Both the position numbers and the translations under genes were made by a program. Of a DNA stretch of 64,000 nt, positions 38,755 to 50,083 are shown in pieces. The stretch spans positions 13,295,908-13,359,907 of the forward strand of contig CM051457.1 of NCBI GenBank assembly GCA_028274465.1, read 5' to 3'. Origin of the DNA: Plantago ovata (Eukaryota > Streptophyta > Magnoliopsida > Lamiales > Plantaginaceae). The notes under the pieces are model-generated. The model did not search any database and was not told the DNA's origin. It saw only the letters and a program-made list of their open reading frames with translations. The stretch's first letter is position 1; each line of letters opens with the position of its first letter.

Positions 38755-39244
38755 CGGCTCGGGTTTACTGTTAGCCCGTTTATTAGCAATGCTGTGAGCT
38801 CCTATCGCAAAACTAAACGCCTTCTTCTTCCCCAACTACGGCTGACGGGGACGTTTCCGGTGGCGGCGCAAACTCTCAAAGGAACTCAAAATCTGCAAAT
38901 TTAGTTATCCAATATGCTAATTTGTTGATGCTCAATTTGTGAACTCATTGATTGGTGTTTTAATTTTGCTGCACTCTGAGTTTTCAGCCTTGCTGTGCCG
39001 AATTGTTCATTGTTCAGCGCGATGTCGCTTGACGAAAATGGAGCAATCTCAGAGTCGCTGGTATTGAAGAAGAAGATAACATGTTGTTACTTGTGATTTT
39101 GTTTTTTATTCTCCTTTTTGTTGTTATGTTTGTTTAACCGAGATTGAGTGAAGAAAGTTTCATATTGAATACTTGGCCACGTGTCATGTTGTGATAGGAG
39201 CTCATAGCATTGCTAATAGGCAGGCTAACAGTAGACCCGAGCCG
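38755..39244. mobile_element. 490-bp inverted-repeat element after asparagine synthetase
   Basis: The first about 60 bp (CGGCTCGGGTTTACTGTTAG ... GAGCTCCTATC) recur inverted at the right end with a few differences. CGTCA flanks both sides (38750-38754 and 39245-39249). The interior is richer in GC than most local elements and contains an ATG context, MSLDENGAISESLVLKKK, at about 39022-39075. The superfamily is not clear from a 5-bp duplication. Confidence 0.7.
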
Positions 39245-39929
39245 CGTCACATCAAGAAAACGAGTATATTGTTCGGTATATTCCATATATATGGCTTAAC
39301 GATGTTTTAGAAGGAAAATTTTATATTAGATTCGGTATATATGATCAATTTGATAGACTTTGTAGTTATAAATATGTCATTGATGCAATTAAGTGTGGAA
39401 TTTACGTGATAGTGATAGACCCCGTACACATAATACTTTAGATATTTAGATATAGATCAAATACATAGTGAGAATTTATTTTTATTGATGGGGAAAAAAT
39501 TTATAGGATCCATAATATCCCATATAATACCTCTCAGCCCCAAACGTCAATTTCCTATAGATTAGTATAGTGGAAGTTGTCTAATTTACCCATAATCATT
39601 AAATCTGTCAAACTAATTTAGGTAGTTATTGAGTATTAAATGTGTTTAATGAAAAGGAAAATAAACTATCCCTAACGCCAAATTAACACATCGAATAATT
39701 TTTAGGCATCCGGTCGAAACCAGGAAGAAAAAAGTCACCGCAGTTCTGACAAAAGTCGTCCGTATCCACAAGATTCCGGCCATGTCCATATATTGTGGTC
39801 TATATTCTTTTCTTTTTCTTGCCGTGAATATAGTTGGTATGACATGTTAATTGTTGGATTGGAAGAAGTTATTAATTTGAATGATCATGGCCTATTCTTG
39901 TCGTTCATTATCTTTCTATTGCCCAGAGG

Positions 39930-40200
39930 CAATATGGCACCAACCTGTGGTGAAGTAGCACCAAATCTCATGTTAGTTTGTTGGTTCAATAAGGCTCACC
40001 ATTTTGAGCCACCATGTTTTGGTACCATATACCCTTATGGCACCATGTTTTGATACCATGTACGGCACAATGGCACCATTTTTGCGTACCATGTACCTTT
40101 ATGGCACCATGTACCTTTACAAAATTGTTAATATGACCTGATAAAAAAAATTTCCATCAGGAGTTGGCACCATATTTTGGTACCATGCACCCTTACGACA
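39930..40200. repeat. GGCACCATGT/GGTACCATGT minisatellite
   Basis: Imperfect tandem units of roughly 20 bp built from TGGCACCATGT, GGTACCATGTACC and CTTATGGCACC, inside the 2.1-kb element. Confidence 0.75.
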
Positions 40201-40360
40201 TCGTAGTGTACAATTGTTAGAACCATATAAAGAATATGTAACCACTTATGTGTAGATTTTTGTAGCCTTCTGTTGGTCCTTATCGTGGACTTCGTGATTT
40301 GGTGTATCTTGGGTTGGAGTCCAGGAAAGGAAGAAGCAGCAGCTTCGGATTAATTAAACA

Positions 40361-40955
40361 AGACGCAACAATGGTGATCTTCTGTAACTAAGATAAAGAA
40401 AGTATGTGTTTATTATTAATGAAATAGAAGAGAATACTTTTTTCACCATTAAAAAAATTTTAAATTAAAAGGTTAAATTTAAGGAGGTTGATATTTAAAT
40501 GCTTAGTAATTAATAGGGTTAGTTTTGTCAAATTGAATTTGGAAGTGAACTTGATATCAATATAAATGAGTTTCATAATAATGGGTTTTTAAGAGTGGTT
40601 CTCATAGCAATAAAATATGAAAATATGGGGCTAAGAATTTATTTGAGCAAATTGTTATTAGCCCCATAATATTAAATTTTATTACTATGAGAACCACCCT
40701 TAAAAACCCATTATTATGGAACCCATTTATATTGCTTTCAACCCCACATCCAAAATTAATTTGACAATACTAACCCTCTTAATTACTCAGCATTAAAATA
40801 TTAAGTTCCTTGAATTTAGCCATTTATTCGGAAATATTTTTATGGAGGAAAAAACGTCTTCTCTTCTCATTCTTTAGTAGATACATACTTTCTCTCTCCT
40901 TAGTAAACACAAACATCATTTCTATGTTACTGAAGGTCACCATTGTTGCGTCTAT
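40361..40955. repeat. Large palindrome inside the 2.1-kb element
   Basis: Left arm 40361-40625 (from AGACGCAACAATGGTGATCT) is inverted at about 40665-40955 (ending GGTCACCATTGTTGCGTCT). The centre near 40645 is GGGGCTAAG...TTAGCCCC. Inner blocks such as AGAGTGGTTCTCATAGCAAT and its inverse are well matched. It could form a long hairpin RNA if transcribed. Confidence 0.75.
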
Positions 40956-41884
40956 ATCATCTGAAGGTGCTTCTTCTTCGTCGTCCTCCTGCTTTTGCTT
41001 AATTTTGGTATGTATCTTGGCTTAATTGTCTGGTGCATGGAACCATATGTTGGTGCGTGATTCCATTAGTAGAAGCACCGAAAACATTACAATCAAACCC
41101 ACTTAATCGTACTCACACTCCGTATGTACTTAATAAAAACCAGGCACCTATTAATGATTTCATTGGAACCAAGGTAACCTGCCACGTAAAATTGGCTTAC
41201 TCCGCTCCAAGAGCTGATGCCAATATGTATACTTACTTCGCCGGAAATTGGAATACTTGGACGGAAATTTCAATTGCCCGCAAAGTTTCTGGAATGCCAG
41301 GCCGGTGCCTCTTTTTGGATGATTGTGTAACGTAACATTGTTAATTAATGAGGACTTATTTTAGTGATTTTGTTTATTCCATTTCATTAATCACAATTAA
41401 TACAAATCACACTTAATACAATAACTACCTAAATAAATTAGTACCAAAGATTGATTATGGGTATAATTGACAATTGTAGACTATAAGAATCTATAATAAT
41501 ATCACGTTGGGGCTGGGAGGTATTATATGCAAAAATATGGATCCTACAAAAAATTTTCCAATTTATTTTTAGGGTTTATCTCAGATTAGGGGCTTGTTAG
41601 GACACCTAATAACATAAAAGTCTCCATTAGACAAACAATTGAATATTAGGTCACAAAATGAGTTTTTGGGGTTGACTGGAATGTATTTACAGAATTGCCA
41701 TTGGAGTAATTGCTGAGAAACAAACACGGCCTTAAATCTATTTACCCTATCTTCATCATTTCCACACTTTACCATTTTACAGCATTTCACTCCCACCCGT
41801 CTCCTTCTCCACTGTCCCGCCAAACTTCTTCCTCCTCCCATATTCTTCCATTTTCCGACCAAATTGCTTCCTATTAACACCGAT

Positions 41885-42250
41885 CTACGAGTTAGGGTAC
41901 GGTTTAGCATGTATGACATTGTAGTTGTCTGCTAGCAGCCCTCCCTTTCTACCATTGTGCATGCCATCAGCCTCTCTCGATGGATTCATTTGGACATGAG
42001 TAGTGTTGCTGCATTTTGGCACATGAGAAGTGTTGCTGCATTTTGGCACATGAGCATTACTATTTGATCTTATTTGTGGCACAAAAGTATCATCTTCACC
42101 ATCATCCCAATGAGAGAAACCATGCGTTTTGCAATTCCAAAACACTCTTCCACTCCCCGCAACAACAAGAACGGTTCGTTTACGACAACTCGGATAACAA
42201 CATAAAGGACGACCGCGCCACCCTACCGTACTCGAAGTGGAATCTCCCAT
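41885..42250 (-). CDS. Short GRF-type zinc-finger-like ORF, possibly decayed
   Basis: 121 aa, single exon. CCYPSCRKRTVLVVAGSGRV followed by FWNCKTHGFSHWDD resembles a GRF zinc finger (C-x-C, GRxFxxC, then C or H and FxWxD). A histidine stands where the third cysteine is usual. After it, KCSNT(S/T)HVP is duplicated in tandem (see findings). GRF fingers occur in DNA-repair proteins and in many short plant proteins linked to transposons. It sits just after the 2.1-kb Mutator-like element. A function is not known; it could be a pseudogene fragment. Confidence 0.45.
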   Translation of the reverse strand: MGDSTSSTVGWRGRPLCCYPSCRKRTVLVVAGSGRVFWNCKTHGFSHWDDGEDDTFVPQIRSNSNAHVPKCSNTSHVPKCSNTTHVQMNPSREADGMHNGRKGGLLADNYNVIHAKPYPNS

Positions 42251-43039
42251 GTAGGTGTTGCAAATCAGATTGTGGAAGTATGGTGATAATAGAGTTTGTA
42301 AGTGTTTTTTTTTTTTTTTTGTTCAAATGAGATGGTTGGAGGAGTATAAATAGGCATCAAGTTCCAACGGCTAGTTTTTGCTTCAAATGTCAATTACATT
42401 TTAGGCCATAACGACTAGTTTTTTGAAATAAAACGGTAACGAATACTCCATTTTTTTTAAATATCAATTACATTTTAGGCCAAAACGGTAACTAAAACGT
42501 TAAAGGTTTTTACTGTCAAATTCAATTACAATTTAGGCCACTTGGTAAGGCTTGTTTGGTGGTTGCAAAATGGAATTTTGGATAGGCGAATTAAGCATGG
42601 TTTGGTCAAATTCGACCCCTAATCTGTAATTAAAAATCTAACGGAGCCTATTATATTATATTAGATGTTCTAGTGTATCCACAAAAAGTAATGGACCTTT
42701 TTTTATTGATGCACTATGACTAGGCCGCAACAGTAGATATGAAGAGAAGGTGGAATTACTAAAGACTGAGTAATTACTACAGTAATTAGCTCCATTGATT
42801 CATTTCAATGGGGGAATTAGCTCTTGATGATCTTTTACTATATCTGGACTCTGCAAAAGAGTAGACCAAATACTCACGGTCACAAGACAGCACATAAAGT
42901 GGTGGGTGCATTGTAAATAGCACATGTCAATAAATTATTCAGCACCACCGGAAAAAGGGTACAAATTTCAACACACACACTGTATGTATACTATAACACT
43001 TGGCTACACTCAGATCATTCTCATCAATCATTCTCATCA
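42251..43039. other. Spacer, no gene seen
   Basis: AT-rich. The motif TCAATTACATTTTAGGCC occurs three times between 42390 and 42540 with variation, giving a loose tandem repeat. The final 100 bp should be the leader of the IDM1-like gene. Confidence 0.5.
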
Positions 43040-46000
43040 ATGGCGACCGACTGCCAAGAATCACCGGCTAAATCAAAGCGGAGGAAATTCGATACCAATC
43101 CCAGGAAGCTTCTCACTGTTCATGAAAAAGTCGAGGTTTCAGACTTTCATTCTGCTTCTCTTTTACTACTACTTTCTTGTCATGATTCTTCTATCTGTAC
43201 AGCCAATTTTCTGGGTTCTTTCTCTTTGTTACTTAAAAACAAAAATAATAATAATAATAATAAAAAGAGAAATACGAAGTAATGTTTATTTCATTATTAC
43301 TGAATGGTTTATGATTGGTTGAGTTAATATGATTTTAGCCTGTTTTAGAGATAACTTGTCTTGATTACAACTGCATTTTGGTTTTGGTTGTCATTTAAAT
43401 TTGTGTATTATGCTGCTTCCTTTTGTGATTTTAGCCTATGGGTTTGCTTCACATTTTATGTCTTTGATGTGGATGGATACCCGGACTCAGGCACCAACTA
43501 CCAACGGGTGTGTATCAGCTGTGTCATAGAAAATAATCAACTTTTTGACTAAAATGAAGTGTACTAATATCGCCATACCCATGTACGAGTATCGGGTATG
43601 CAAGCCAATTTAAGAGTCTGGGTATTGAGTTGAGGATATTGTATAGAGGTTTCGATGTACTTTCCGGTTTGGCTATTGTTAGAGGCTTTCCCGTTGTTAG
43701 GCGAAAGTACTCTTTCACTTTGTTTGTATGTTTTCGACTCTTAATTAATAAAACTTTTAGCCGTTTCAAAAAAATAATAATAATAAAATTAAGAGTCTGG
43801 GTTACAGAATGTGCCTAGTTGATTTGCTTAGTAAACAAACCAAATTGTTGTTTTGTTTTATGTATGAATTTCATTTCTGGGCTTTTATTCCATTTGTTTT
43901 TTGGCTACTAAATTATATATCTCACTGGTTAGCCTCTTGTATCTGTGTTAAGAAAAGGCAGTCATGGTTCAGATTCTCAAATTTATATAATTTCATCTAC
44001 ATTAGCAGATCACATATCTAATATATATGAGGTTAAGGGCATTTAACATTTGGATGTTTGGGTAGTGAACGGAGGTTGTGCCTCTTTTTGCTGTTGAATT
44101 CTCTTCAATGTAAGTCCAACAATTGCTAATTTCGTCTCTCCACTATATCACAAATCATTTTTTTTTTTATTCTTTGTACACAGGTTCGGAGATTAGAGGA
44201 TGGATTTCTTGGATCATGGCACACTGCAACTGTAATTTGCTGTGAAGATCTTTCTCGTTTGGTTCAGTATGATCACATTCTTAGTGACGATGGGTCCAGC
44301 CACTTAATTGAGTCTGTCAAGGTAACTCCTTTACTTGATGGACTTGTCACTGGTGAAATCAGGAGGTCAGGTAACCATCAGAGTCTTATAAGGCCGTTGC
44401 CACCTTCATGTATTCTGGAGCCACATCATCTCCACTATGGACAACTTGTTGACTGTTTCTATGGAGATGCTTGGTGGGAAGGTGTGATCTTTGATGATAA
44501 AGATAAAGATGAGAATTGGAATGTCTTTTTTCCTGATATGGGTGACGAGGTTGTAGCTCAGAGTGATATGTTGCGCATAAGTCAGGACTGGGATGAGGTT
44601 ACAGAAGAATGGAAACCCCGAGCAAACTGGTTATTTCTTGAAATTCTAGAGGAATTGGTGCATGATTGGCCTTTACCTGTGTCTGTCAGGCAAATTTGGT
44701 ACGAGCTGAGGGTTAAGACTGGCTTCGGAGAGCTTAACAATTGGAATTCTTCCGAACGAAGCATTTGGAGAAACTTGGTGTTGGAGGTTTTATCAGATAA
44801 TTTCAAGATATTTGTTATGCATCTTGAGAAAAATCTAAATTCCGCCTGGGACTCAGCAGTCTCAGGCCAATCACTACTGGAATATTCAGAATCAGTGATT
44901 GGATCCATTTTGCAAAGTGAAGGACTAGTTGATAACCCTCCAGCTGATATACCATTTAAAGCTACTTGCCACCATCAGCAAGCTGAACAGAGTGATGCGT
45001 TATTGAATAATCCGGATAAAGCTCAAACGGGTTACAGTCATTACAATGATGGAGCTCCGAGCATGGGTGTTAGATTACCAAATGAAGAGTTCATGCACCG
45101 AAAACGTCTTGAGCGGAGACCTGCTGTACCTGACTTTGATCCTGAGGCCAACTACTTTCCCAATGCTATTGTTGAGGCTAATGAGATGTACAAGTTGCAT
45201 AACAAGGTTACGCCTCAGGTATTAATTAACGCTAGGAAACATCTTGTGCACTTGGGCTGGAAAATCGAGTTTGTGCAACTTGACAAGATGGTCAAACGAG
45301 AGTATCTTTCCCCTGATGGGAAACGCTTTAGGTCACTTCGGAAGATCTGTCTACTGTTTGATTCTGTCGATCAGGAGTTAGCAATGCCATCTCCGTTGTC
45401 TCCGCTGAGCCCAGGTAGCCACAAGAAGGTACCTTCTCCACTTATTCAAAAGCCCCAAGCGTCCACTAAGTTGACAAAGTTCTGCAACCGTCATACAGTT
45501 GATATTGAACCAGAATATTGTCCTGAATCGGTAAATGACTATTATAAAAAATGTTCCTCTGGTGGCCTATGTAAAAACTGGTATGTAGAAGCCTGGAGAG
45601 CAAAACGGCACCTATCTTCTGTAGGATGGTCTTTTGAGTCGAATGCAACCGGGGGTAAAATGCGGTACAGATCACCAACAGGAAAGTTATTTTACACTCT
45701 CCGTGCAGCCTGCAAATGCTGTCTGCAACTTGGTGCAGGCTCTCAGAATGATTCTGGACCTACGCAGGGACAAATGGCAAATGTTGGTTCTCTGGATGAT
45801 TGCTCCCCTAGTGTAGTTGTTATCGAACCAGAATATTGCCCTGAATCAGTGAATGACTATTATAATAAATGTTCCTCTGGTGAGAATGGTAAAAACTGGA
45901 AATTAGATGCCTTGAAAGCTAAACAGCATTTATCTGCCGCTGGCTGGTGTTTTGATTACATTTACAAACGAGATAGGTGGAAAATGCGGTACAGATCACC

Positions 46001-49000
46001 AACAGGAAAAGCATTTTACAGTCTTCTGACAGCCTGCAAATGGTATCTACAAGTTGGCACGGTTTCTCAGGATGATGGTGGTCCTATTTTGGGAGAAACA
46101 GGAAACGTTAGCTATCAGAATGGTTGCAGATCTACTCTTGGAGAAACGGGAAATTGTAGTTATCAAGATGACACTTCAGGAGAATCGGGACATATTAGTT
46201 CTCAGGATGATTGCAGATCTACACTAGGAGAAACGGGAAACATTAGTTCTCAGGATGATTGCACCCCTGGATTAGTTGTTATTGAACCAGAATATTGCCC
46301 TGAATCACTAAATGACTACTATAATAAATGTGCCTCTGGTAGCCGAAGTAAAATCTGGAAATTAGATGCCCTTAAAGCTAAACGACATTTATCTGCCATT
46401 GGCTGGTCTTTTCGTTACTATTACAACAAAGGCAGGTTGAAAATGTGTTTTAGATCACCGAACGGGAGATCATTTTACACTCTTCTTTCTGCCTGCAAAT
46501 GGTGTTTACAAGTTTCTCAGGATGATTGCAGACCTACTCTAGGAGAAATGGGCAATGTTACTTCTCAGGATGATAGCAGACCTACTGTACAAGAAACGGG
46601 AAATGTGAGTTGTGTTCAGGATTCTGCTGAACCTATTTCTGCAAATGGGTCAAATCCCCGACAGATGGTTGTGAATTCTGGGGTGAAACTTCCCTTGGAA
46701 GCAGAAGTTCACAAGAACACAATCCAGAGCAAAATCTGTAAGCATCATGTAATATCTCCTAGTCCAACTTCAGAACGACGCAGGAGAGGAAGGCCTTTTG
46801 GATCGACAAAAGTAAGGAACTCATTACGTTCTGTTTACTCCACTCTTGTTCAATCAAATAGAAGAGCTGGAGAAGTGGCCGAGTCTTCTTCTCAGGCCTC
46901 TAAGAACATTTTGTCTTGGTTGATTGATAATAATGTGGTGTTGCCAAGATCTAAAGTTCAGTGTCAGGGTAACAGGGACAGCCACCCAGTGCAACAGGGG
47001 AGAATAACTCGCGAGGGAATCAAATGCAGTTGTTGCCATAAAACGTTCTCGCTTAGTAGCTTTCAAAGACATGCTGGCATCACCAATTCCGTACCCTCAG
47101 CCAACATCTTTTTGAAGGATGGGAGGTCTCTACTAGACTGCCAGGCACAGCTGAACCGAAACAAGAGTAATGGAAATTCAAGGTCTGAATCACGTCAAAA
47201 AGTTACAGGAAGCCAAATAAATAGAACTAATGATAATGTATGTGCGGTATGTCGCTATGGAGGTGAATTAGTTTTATGTGATCAATGCCCATCTTCATTC
47301 CACACTCACTGCCTTGGTCTAAAGGTAATTTTGTTGATTAGTTTGCCGAGTCCTCAACATCATTTTGGGCACTTTAACTAGATGAGCCATCTGTTTATGA
47401 TCTTATTGATACTCTGCAGGAGGTTCCCTCTGGTGATTGGTTTTGTCCATCGTGTTGTTGTAAAATTTGTGGTCAGGGTAGATTTGACGGAAAAATTGAA
47501 CCATTAACAGAGATTTCCATTCTGATATGCAGCCAGTGTGAGCGCAAATGTAAGTTTACACTAGGAAATTTTTATGATGCTTCAGATGCATTTGTTAGTT
47601 TTTTTTATAAACGTATGAAATCCTACATCATACTTTAATGTTGTTATCTTATGCAGATCATGTTGGGTGTGTAAAAATTGAAGGAGTTACACAGCTAGAA
47701 CCTTATTCTGAAGGATTTTGGTTATGTGGTGACAAATGTGAACAGGTAAGTGGTGGATGGAGTTCTTTTCGTGTCATTTATTCATTACATTGTTTGTTGC
47801 GGGAGAGGTGAAATATGGTTTTGCTGCTTTGATCTTCATTATGGACCTGATTGTCAAAATGCCAGAAAATTAGGCTGGATGTAATACAACACCGGTCAAC
47901 TCCATTTTTTTTATTTCAAAACAAAAAACTTAGTACTCCCTCCATCCCACCAAACTATACCTATTTGCAATTTTCATGTGTCCACTAAATACCCACATTC
48001 CATTTTGGGTACATCTTCACATTTTTCATTTACTTCCACCTTTTCATCTACTTTTTGCATACTTTATCTACTTTTATTATTAAAAAAAATATGTTAGCTA
48101 AAACTGTGCTAAACCCTGATGGGTATAGTTTAGTAGGACAGGGTTTATCTGATATTAAAATGATTAGTGGTTTATTTTTCCAGGAATCCTCATCAAGTCA
48201 GATATTAAATTTATGAATATTCTACTTTGATCTATTGACTAGTTGATTTGAAAGAGAGACAATTTGCTGCACATTATAACTCTTTCATTAAGGATTGAAG
48301 CAAAATCATTTTAGATATCTATGAGCTATTTGACTTCTTATAAAAATAAAATCATTTTAAAAAATCATTTGCTGCACATACTATTTTTTTCATGTTAGAG
48401 GTAGTAAAACACGAGTTACATATATCCTGCAACAAATACCTTCGCCTTTAGTGACCTGACTGATAGATATCTATGAGCCATTTGACTTCATTCTATATTA
48501 CCATTAATTGTACAAATGGTTTGATAGCCTCTCCCATTTCTGCAGATATATAATGGTCTACGCAAAAGTTTAGGCATGCCAGTGTCTTTGGGTACTGGAA
48601 ATCTGAGTTGGACTCTGGTGAAATACATCAAACCTGAATGTTATGATCACGACACATTTGCTGCTGAGTATCTCATTGAGAGCCACAGCAAACTTAATAT
48701 TGCCCTCAGGTTGATGCATGAGTGTTTTGAACCTATTGAAGAACCTGGCAGCACGACAGATCTGGTTGAAGATGTCATGTTTAGTAGATCGTAAGAGCAT
48801 TCTCTATTTTTTCAGTCTTAAACAAAAGAAAAATATCAATGGTGACGTTACATGGGGATGTCATATCATGCCCTAAATGCAAATGTCTTAATTTTCAGGT
48901 CTGAGCTGAACCGTTTAAACTTTCAGGGATTTTATACAGTCCTTTTGGAGAAGGATGATGAATTGATCTCAGCAGCTACAGTAAGGTATATTTCTATCTT

Positions 49001-49336
49001 ATACTGGTATATATATAAATAGACCTTTTTTTTTTCTTTTCAGTTCACTAACCTTAAATCCTGTTAACTTTTCTAATTCAGAATCTATGGAAATAGAGTG
49101 GCAGAAATGCCTCTAGTTGCAACATGTGCTCAATATCGTCGACTTGGAATGTGTCGCATTTTAGTGAATGAACTTGAGAAGGTATCAATAGCACATAGTA
49201 CTTATTCAGACCTTGTAATATTAACATCTATCATGTTTTCGTCTTTTAAATTAACCCCTTTATAGTGAGGAACGAACCTTGCAGTACAAGAGGTTTCCAA
49301 CTTGTGCCCTAGTTCATAAGTTTTTTTGTTTTTTTG

Positions 49337-49367
<31 letters not shown>

Positions 49368-50083
49368 GGGTATTATGTGATTCACTGAGATACTTCTACA
49401 GAAACTAATGGAATTGGGAGTAGAGAGGCTTGTCTTGCCAGCTGTCCCAACTGTGCTCAACACTTGGACCACATCGTTTGGGTTCTCCATAATGAGTGAA
49501 TCTGAGAGATTGAGCCTCCTGGACTACACTTTCTTATGCTTCCAGGGAACAGTTATTTGCCAGAAGCTCTTAACCGTGGCTTCTTCAGCATCGAGCCTTT
49601 CTACAGGTACATATATTGCCACATTACCTAATAAATGCACAACTAGAAAGTAGTCTGTACACTTATAACCATAGATCATTTCCCGAAGAATGCTTAAAAA
49701 CTGGCCACCATGCAACAGCAAATGTCTACATTGAGTTGGATGGTAAGAGCGTGGTTACTGAAGCTCTTCGTGCGGACCAAGTAGTGGCTACCGATGATGC
49801 CATTGAAGACAACAATGGCAATGGCTATGTCCAGGTGTCTGCCGTATGACTTCATACATAGAAAGAACCAATTTTATATATTTTATTTATTTGCCATCTG
49901 AAATTCTTTTATCCATTTTTCCGGGTTATCCAATGACCAACATGAGCGCAGGTTGATCAGCCGATTGATCTGAACTACCCGTGTTCAACTACAATTGCCA
50001 GCCCAGTGATAGTAACCAACCACAAGCAAGTGGAAGAGAATAACATGGCGCCAGACTCGAATGGATCAGTCCCTCATCACTAA
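43040..50083 (+). CDS. IDM1-like Agenet/PHD-finger/GNAT chromatin protein
   Basis: Ten exons: 43040-43135, 44184-47324, 47420-47549, 47657-47745, 48546-48790, 48899-48985, 49082-49181, 49402-49606, 49647-49834, 49952-50083; about 1470 aa. The N-terminus is basic (KSKRRKF). An Agenet/Tudor-like region (HYGQLVDCFYGDAWWEGVIF) spans about residues 115-180. Four related modules, PEYCPESVNDYY...KRHLS..GW...KMRYRSPTGK.FY.L..AC, follow. A PHD finger (CAVCRYGGELVLCDQCPSSF, then H-x-x-C and CPSC) is near 1051-1095. A GNAT-type acetyltransferase region (GFYTVLLEKDDELISAATVR, YRRLGMCRILVNELEK) lies near 1220-1300. In Arabidopsis IDM1/ROS4 a PHD-GNAT protein acetylates histone H3 to assist active DNA demethylation; this gene belongs to that broad family (At5g36740/At2g36720-like), not necessarily IDM1 itself. 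The 3' exon structure after 49606 is uncertain; an alternative stop lies at 49651-49653. Confidence 0.85.
43624..43788 (+). mobile_element. 5'-truncated LINE 3' end in intron 1 of the IDM1-like gene
   Basis: TTAAGAGTCTGGGT flanks both sides (43610-43623 and 43789-43802). The 165-bp insert ends TTAATAAAACTTTTAGCCGTTTC plus AAAAAAATAATAATAATAAAA, the usual 3' end of plant L1-like LINEs. The 14-bp duplication and A-rich tail are the signature of target-primed retrotransposition. Confidence 0.85.
45120..46625 (+). repeat. Coding repeats in the IDM1-like gene
   Basis: One divergent (about 45120-45365) and three close copies (about 45495-45735, 45815-46055, 46270-46515) of an about 80-residue module, each with PEYCPES/LNDYY, AKRHLS and RSPTGK.FY. 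Between copies 3 and 4 and after copy 4 there are short units of 13-17 residues of the type SQDDCRSTLGETGN, about eight in all. Copies differ mainly at a few residues, indicating recent duplication. Confidence 0.88.
47936..48143. mobile_element. Stowaway-like MITE in an intron of the IDM1-like gene
   Basis: Left end CTCCCTCCATCCCACCAAAC after TA; right end contains inverted GGGTATAGTTTAGTAGGACAGGG. The outermost few bases of the right end are missing. Confidence 0.65.

Larger units (their letters stand above)
39485..41559. mobile_element. 2.1-kb Mutator-like element with perfect 12-bp target duplication
   Basis: AATTTATTTTTA occurs immediately before (39473-39484) and after (41560-41571). 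The terminal about 150 bp are inverted: left GGATCC-ATA...CATATAATACCTCTCAGCCCC, right the reverse of CATATAATACCTCCCAGCCC, with further shared TAATTTAGGTAGTTATT blocks. No transposase is seen. The middle has a large palindrome and a minisatellite. The 41033-41335 open frame (100 aa) has no recognised domain. Mutator elements usually duplicate 8-11 bp, so 12 bp may include a chance match. Confidence 0.75.

Noticed and set aside
41581..41919. 112-aa minus-strand basic frame
   Set aside because: Overlaps the GRF-like ORF in another frame, shows no domain, and looks like chance.
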